A stretch of 9,772 bases of DNA, from positions 1 to 9,772 of the forward strand of contig JAGLKS010000022.1 of the NCBI GenBank assembly GCA_023140905.1, read 5' to 3'. This stretch comes from Alphaproteobacteria bacterium (GTDB taxonomy: Bacteria; Pseudomonadota; Alphaproteobacteria; Micavibrionales; Micavibrionaceae). Position numbers and translations under genes: made by a program. Of the stretch, positions 6,104-9,772 are shown in pieces. Each line of letters starts with the position of its first letter. Positions within the stretch are counted from its first letter, which is position 1. Below the pieces are notes generated by a model. That model was not told where the DNA came from. It saw nothing but the letters and a program-made list of their open reading frames with translations, and made no database searches.

Positions 6104-8116
6104 TTATTGTTTCTGCGTCAGAGCTTTGAACAAAAGAGAAATTGGTGTTTCAATTTGTAAATTAACATCTACAGGTTTTTTATGTTTAATGTCTGGATTG
6201 GTTCCACGCGCACTTATTGTCACCATAATGCGATCGTTTAAATCTCCATCAAAACGAACTTCAAAAAATTCATAATGAAAATTCTGTAAGGCCTGACGTA
6301 GAATAATGTCTTCAGAAGAAGAATCTGGAAATAGTCCCACAACCACAGTTTCAGGAAGATGAATAACACCCTCATCCTGACTTTGTAGTAAGCCTCCAGT
6401 AACCTGTACACCGTTATCTTTTATAGCAAAGGGAATAATACCGGCTAATGCTCCATTTATTGAAATTCCTGCCAGATTGGCATCACGCGTTAATTTTGCC
6501 AAATTAATATCAGAAACATTTAATACATTTTGTCTATGAATTTCTCCATCTTGAATAAAAGATGTTTGAGTCTCTATTTTTCCATCATAAATTTCCAGAC
6601 TTAATTTCCCCAAAAGTGGTGTTTTGGCATCGTTTAAACTAATGGAAATAACACCATTCTGCTTAATATTGTTTTTGAGAGGAAAGGTAAAATCCAGCGT
6701 ATGAATTTTATCTTTCTGGTCAGAGTGATTGCCTCCCAGAAAAACAACACCATGAATATCAGGAATTTCAATAGATCCAAAATCTATAATTCCGTCTTGA
6801 ATAGTTGTGTGTGCAATCCATAAGAAAATAGGACTACTAGCATAATCACGAAGAGTGAAATTCCCCAAAGTAGCAAGATCAAAACGTGTTTTATCCGTGG
6901 TTTCCGGTTTTGGGCAAAACGTAGTTTTATCTATCTTAATGCTTCCAATCAAATTATCAGGATCTTCCGGGATATTATGATACTCGCCTTTTAAAAGCAC
7001 TGTTGGTTTTTCAAATTTTATCTCAAAACTTCCTTCAATATTCTTTTCCGGGTTACTAAGAGTATTTTCAATAACAATATTGGGAGATCTCATATCAAGA
7101 AACATTTTTGGAATATACGCATTTACAGATAGTTTTTTATTGCGCCCCAAGAAGTTTTGAAGATCATACAGAGAATTTGGCGTAATATATATTTTCGAGT
7201 GTTGCGTGTTCTTTTTATCTGCACTTTCTGTATTTATAGTGGATGTACGGATAATATTACTGCGCCACATAATTCCTTCTGGTCCAAAGGTCTTTCCTTC
7301 AAGCTCATAATGTTGTTTTGTATTATTAAATTCTGTTTTAACAAGGACATTGCTCAAAGGAAGATTATACCATTGCAGCGAAGAAATTTGGGCTGTTCCA
7401 TTAAATAAGAAAGGAGTAGTAGAGCTTTTTGAATAAGTGCCTTCAATTGTTCCGTTACCACGTTTAATATTAATATGTTGCAGATTAACAGAAAGATTCT
7501 CAAAGTCGGTTTTAAAATCAATTGATTCATTTTCAGAGAGTGTCGCTTCTAATTTTGACGAAAAACCAAGCCTGTTTTGTTTACTCATTACACGAGCTTT
7601 TACAGAAACTTCCCCCGATTTATGGATGAGAATTTGTCCATCACCGCGAAATTTTACACCGCCAAACATATCCGAAAACAAATCTAATGATGCAGACTCA
7701 ATAGTAATTTTTCTTGCTGGGAAACTTTGTAGATTTTTCACAAATTGTGCATTGTCTTTCCATCCGACGATAATAGGAAATAAATTGTCTGATAATTCTC
7801 CTGTTAGCTTAAGCTTGCGTACAATAATATCTTGCCCATGGTGTGATGCAGTTAAGAATTTTAATAACGAAAAGTGGATTTCCAATTCATCAATAGTACT
7901 GAATTGCTCTTGGTCCAGAGCAATATCTGTCATGATGATACGATTATTTTTATGTATAAGCGTACCGAAAGTAGGGTTCTCGAATCCAAAGCGATTGAAG
8001 CTGCTAATAATAGTTTGTTCTACTTTCGCAGGAACATAGACGAAGTAAGCATATGCACCAACAGCACAAATTGCGACAAAACTTAGTATTAGAAAAATAG
8101 CAAATAACTGCTTCAT
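6104..8116 (-). CDS. ydbH: YdbH-family AsmA-like intermembrane lipid transport protein
   Basis: In E. coli, YdbH acts redundantly with TamB and YhdP as a long beta-groove bridge carrying phospholipids between inner and outer membranes. Here a single N-terminal helix (about residues 5-27) anchors a 670-residue protein, the rest being periplasmic, repetitive beta-strand sequence. The family call comes from the C-terminal third: DINLAKLTRDANLAGISING (536-555) with GIIPFAI soon after, then GGLLQSQDEGVIHLPE (574-589), ALQNFHYEFFEVRFDGDL (609-626) and GTNPDIKHKKPVDVNLQIE (638-656). This order matches the YdbH (DctA-YdbH, PF11739) C-terminus. The protein is shorter than the 879-residue E. coli YdbH, so the groove may be shorter. 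It starts 37 bases after the parE stop, with no clear Shine-Dalgarno, and probably shares parE's transcript. Two consecutive in-frame TAA stops end it. The usual partners YnbE and YdbL do not follow; a convergent gene occupies that place. The domain is certain enough; the transport role is inherited from E. coli. Confidence 0.85.
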   Translation of the reverse strand: MKQLFAIFLILSFVAICAVGAYAYFVYVPAKVEQTIISSFNRFGFENPTFGTLIHKNNRIIMTDIALDQEQFSTIDELEIHFSLLKFLTASHHGQDIIVRKLKLTGELSDNLFPIIVGWKDNAQFVKNLQSFPARKITIESASLDLFSDMFGGVKFRGDGQILIHKSGEVSVKARVMSKQNRLGFSSKLEATLSENESIDFKTDFENLSVNLQHINIKRGNGTIEGTYSKSSTTPFLFNGTAQISSLQWYNLPLSNVLVKTEFNNTKQHYELEGKTFGPEGIMWRSNIIRTSTINTESADKKNTQHSKIYITPNSLYDLQNFLGRNKKLSVNAYIPKMFLDMRSPNIVIENTLSNPEKNIEGSFEIKFEKPTVLLKGEYHNIPEDPDNLIGSIKIDKTTFCPKPETTDKTRFDLATLGNFTLRDYASSPIFLWIAHTTIQDGIIDFGSIEIPDIHGVVFLGGNHSDQKDKIHTLDFTFPLKNNIKQNGVISISLNDAKTPLLGKLSLEIYDGKIETQTSFIQDGEIHRQNVLNVSDINLAKLTRDANLAGISINGALAGIIPFAIKDNGVQVTGGLLQSQDEGVIHLPETVVVGLFPDSSSEDIILRQALQNFHYEFFEVRFDGDLNDRIMVTISARGTNPDIKHKKPVDVNLQIETPISLLFKALTQKQ

Positions 8117-8153
8117 ATTATCACGTTATAACAAAGGAACATCTTATAAAATA

Positions 8154-9772
8154 CTAGACGTCGATATCTTCGACAAACTGTGCATTATCTTGAATAAACT
8201 GATAACGAGCTTCAGCATTTCTCCCCATAAGCCGCTTTACTAGATCATCAATATCATTATGACTTTGTTGCATAATGTCATGTGCATCATCTACCGATAT
8301 TTCTTCTAGATTAATACCCAGAGCAGCCATTGCGTCAGGCAGTGTAACCCGCAAAAGAATCCTGGACTTAGGAGCCATTGTTGTCTCTTTTAATTGCGCA
8401 GCAGGCATTTCACCCAACCCTTTAAAACGCGAGACATCAACTTTGCTTTTTCCTTTAAATGTTGTTTTCATAAGCTCTTCTCTATGCTCATCGTCACGAG
8501 CATAAGCACTAAGCGTGCCACTAACCAGACGGTAAAGTGGCGGCTGTGCAATATAAAGATGTCCCAACTCAATAAGTGGTTTCATTTGAGCATAAAAGAA
8601 TGTAACCAGAAGTGAGGCAATGTGAGCCCCGTCAACGTCAGCATCTGTCATAATAATGACACGTTCATAACGCAGCTTATCAATATCAAACTCTTTGCCA
8701 CAGCCACATCCCAGAGCCTGAATTAAATCCTGAATTTCCTGATTTGCACGAATTTTGGTGTTTGATGCACTAACAACATTAAGGATTTTCCCCCGCAAGG
8801 GTAAAATTGCCTGAGTTTCACGGTTGCGGCCTTGTTTTGCAGAACCTCCCGCACTATCTCCCTCAACAATAAATAACTCAGTGTCATTAGAAGCTGTACG
8901 GCTACAATCTGCAAGCTTGCCGGGTAAACGTAGTTTTTGTGTTGCGCTTTTGCGAGATGTCTCACGTTTTTCTTTACGACGTTGCCGATCTTCCGCTTTT
9001 TCAATCATGGAGTTAAGTAGTTTTGTACTTGCTGCCGGATTTTGAGAAAGCCACAAATCAAAGAGATCTTTAATAGCGTTATCAACTAACCGTGACACAT
9101 TATTGTTAACAAGCCTTTCTTTTGTTTGCCCTTGAAATTGAGGATCCTTAACAAAGACGGACAGTAAAATAGCAGCACCAGACATAATGTCGTCATTCGT
9201 AATCATAGAAACACGGCGGCTTCCTGTCATCTCCCCATAACCACGTAAGCTTTTTGATAATGCTAAACGCAAACCATTTTCATGAGTTCCTCCTGATGGC
9301 GTAGGAACAGTATTACAATAAGATTGAATAAAACCATCGCCATATTCTTGCCATTGAATAGCATATTCTACATGCCCGGCCCCTTTAGGGAATTTAATAG
9401 TGCCATGAAATGCATTTGGCGTTAGTGTTCGTTTATCTTTGAGTTTTATTTCAAGATAATCCAAAAGCCCATTAGGAAATTTGAATACAGCTTCGCTAGG
9501 AATATTACTATCGGATTTTAACAATTCCGGGTTGCATTTCCAACGGATTTCTACACCGGAAAATAAAAAAGCTTTGGATCGCAACATCTGATATAGCCAT
9601 GATGGTCTAAAACCGATATCAGTACCAAATATCTCAGGATCAGGATGAAAACAAATACTGGTTCCACGGCGATTATGAACAGTGCCCAAATCTTCAAGAT
9701 CTGAAAGAGGCAATCCACGGGAAAAGCTTTGTTTATATAGTTTTTTATCACGTGCGATTTCTATCCATAAAT
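8154..9772 (-). CDS. parE: DNA topoisomerase IV subunit B (ParE), 3' part
   Basis: ParE is the ATPase subunit of topoisomerase IV, which with ParC unlinks daughter chromosomes after replication. The frame stays open to the right edge: the codons above 9713 read ARDKKLYKQSFSRG, so the leucine at 9711-9713 is internal and the true start plus most of the GHKL ATPase domain lie outside. About 538 residues are visible. Counting from that leucine, the transducer-domain QTKERL loop with its ATP-contacting Lys is at 196-201. The TOPRIM domain carries EGDSAGGS at 284-291 (catalytic Glu284) and the metal-binding DADVDG at 357-362. RFKGLGEM follows at 429-436. I call ParE rather than GyrB because of the RFKGLGEMPAAQLKETTM form and the absence of a large insertion in the TOPRIM/C-terminal part. 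Nothing catalytic is missing in the visible part. Stop is TAG (complement of 8154-8156). The ydbH-family gene follows after 37 bases. Confidence 0.95.
   Translation of the reverse strand, partial: LWIEIARDKKLYKQSFSRGLPLSDLEDLGTVHNRRGTSICFHPDPEIFGTDIGFRPSWLYQMLRSKAFLFSGVEIRWKCNPELLKSDSNIPSEAVFKFPNGLLDYLEIKLKDKRTLTPNAFHGTIKFPKGAGHVEYAIQWQEYGDGFIQSYCNTVPTPSGGTHENGLRLALSKSLRGYGEMTGSRRVSMITNDDIMSGAAILLSVFVKDPQFQGQTKERLVNNNVSRLVDNAIKDLFDLWLSQNPAASTKLLNSMIEKAEDRQRRKEKRETSRKSATQKLRLPGKLADCSRTASNDTELFIVEGDSAGGSAKQGRNRETQAILPLRGKILNVVSASNTKIRANQEIQDLIQALGCGCGKEFDIDKLRYERVIIMTDADVDGAHIASLLVTFFYAQMKPLIELGHLYIAQPPLYRLVSGTLSAYARDDEHREELMKTTFKGKSKVDVSRFKGLGEMPAAQLKETTMAPKSRILLRVTLPDAMAALGINLEEISVDDAHDIMQQSHNDIDDLVKRLMGRNAEARYQFIQDNAQFVEDIDV

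Noticed and set aside
6139..6156. Inverted repeat AAATTG-GTGTTT-CAATTT as a terminator for the coiled-coil gene
   Set aside because: It is a six-pair A/T-rich stem inside the ydbH-family coding region with no following U-tract; chance is the simpler explanation.
7437..8039. 200-residue plus-strand open frame opposite the ydbH-family gene
   Set aside because: It lies wholly antisense to a well-supported gene, has no recognisable domain, and its composition looks like an antisense reading.
8125..8132. GTTATAAC palindrome in the parE-ydbH gap
   Set aside because: It is only eight bases long in AT-rich DNA and lies within a 37-base gap between probably co-transcribed genes.
9711..9713. Apparent start of parE at a TTG codon
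   Set aside because: The frame remains open to the window edge, and the residues upstream (ARDKKLYKQSFSRG) continue the ParE sequence, so this leucine is internal.
1..9772. Mobile element, phage defence or biosynthetic system
   Set aside because: No transposase, integrase, nuclease, toxin-antitoxin pair, direct-repeat array or tRNA boundary is visible; every gene but one belongs to a familiar chromosomal family.

Overview
The window is AT-rich, gene-dense bacterial chromosome carrying core genes. The set of families points to a Gram-negative, most likely a low-GC alphaproteobacterium: an LptD with a CEVC pair in its N-terminal region, a YdbH-type AsmA-like protein, topoisomerase IV ParE, and a DEAD-box helicase with a GFG-x-x-VPxFF tail. 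A Micavibrio-like or Holosporales-like lineage would fit the base composition. That placement is an inference from protein style, not a match I could run.

Layout. Four genes run on the plus strand: the 3' part of a DEAD-box RNA helicase (1-848), lptD (1021-3294), an SLC13-family permease with two central RCK_C-like domains (3388-5298), and an unrecognised membrane-anchored coiled-coil protein (5374-6099). Two genes run on the minus strand: the 3' part of parE (8154 to the right edge) followed 37 bases downstream by a ydbH-family gene (6104-8116). The two blocks converge with only four bases between the stop codons at 6099 and 6104, so there is no room for a dedicated terminator. No gene-free stretch exceeds 300 bases; the longest is 849-1020. 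I see no tRNA, rRNA, insertion sequence, CRISPR array or prophage signature.

How the genes relate. Two encode parts of outer-membrane building: LptD inserts lipopolysaccharide into the outer leaflet, and YdbH-family proteins are linked to phospholipid movement between the two membranes. The coiled-coil protein is predicted to sit in the inner membrane and reach into the periplasm, so an envelope role is possible but not shown. ParE (chromosome decatenation), the helicase (RNA remodelling) and the permease (anion or dicarboxylate uptake) look like housekeeping neighbours. I found no convincing new multi-gene system. The best leads are the unrecognised coiled-coil gene, the absence of the usual lptD and ydbH partners beside them, and two near-perfect palindromes in the gaps flanking the permease.
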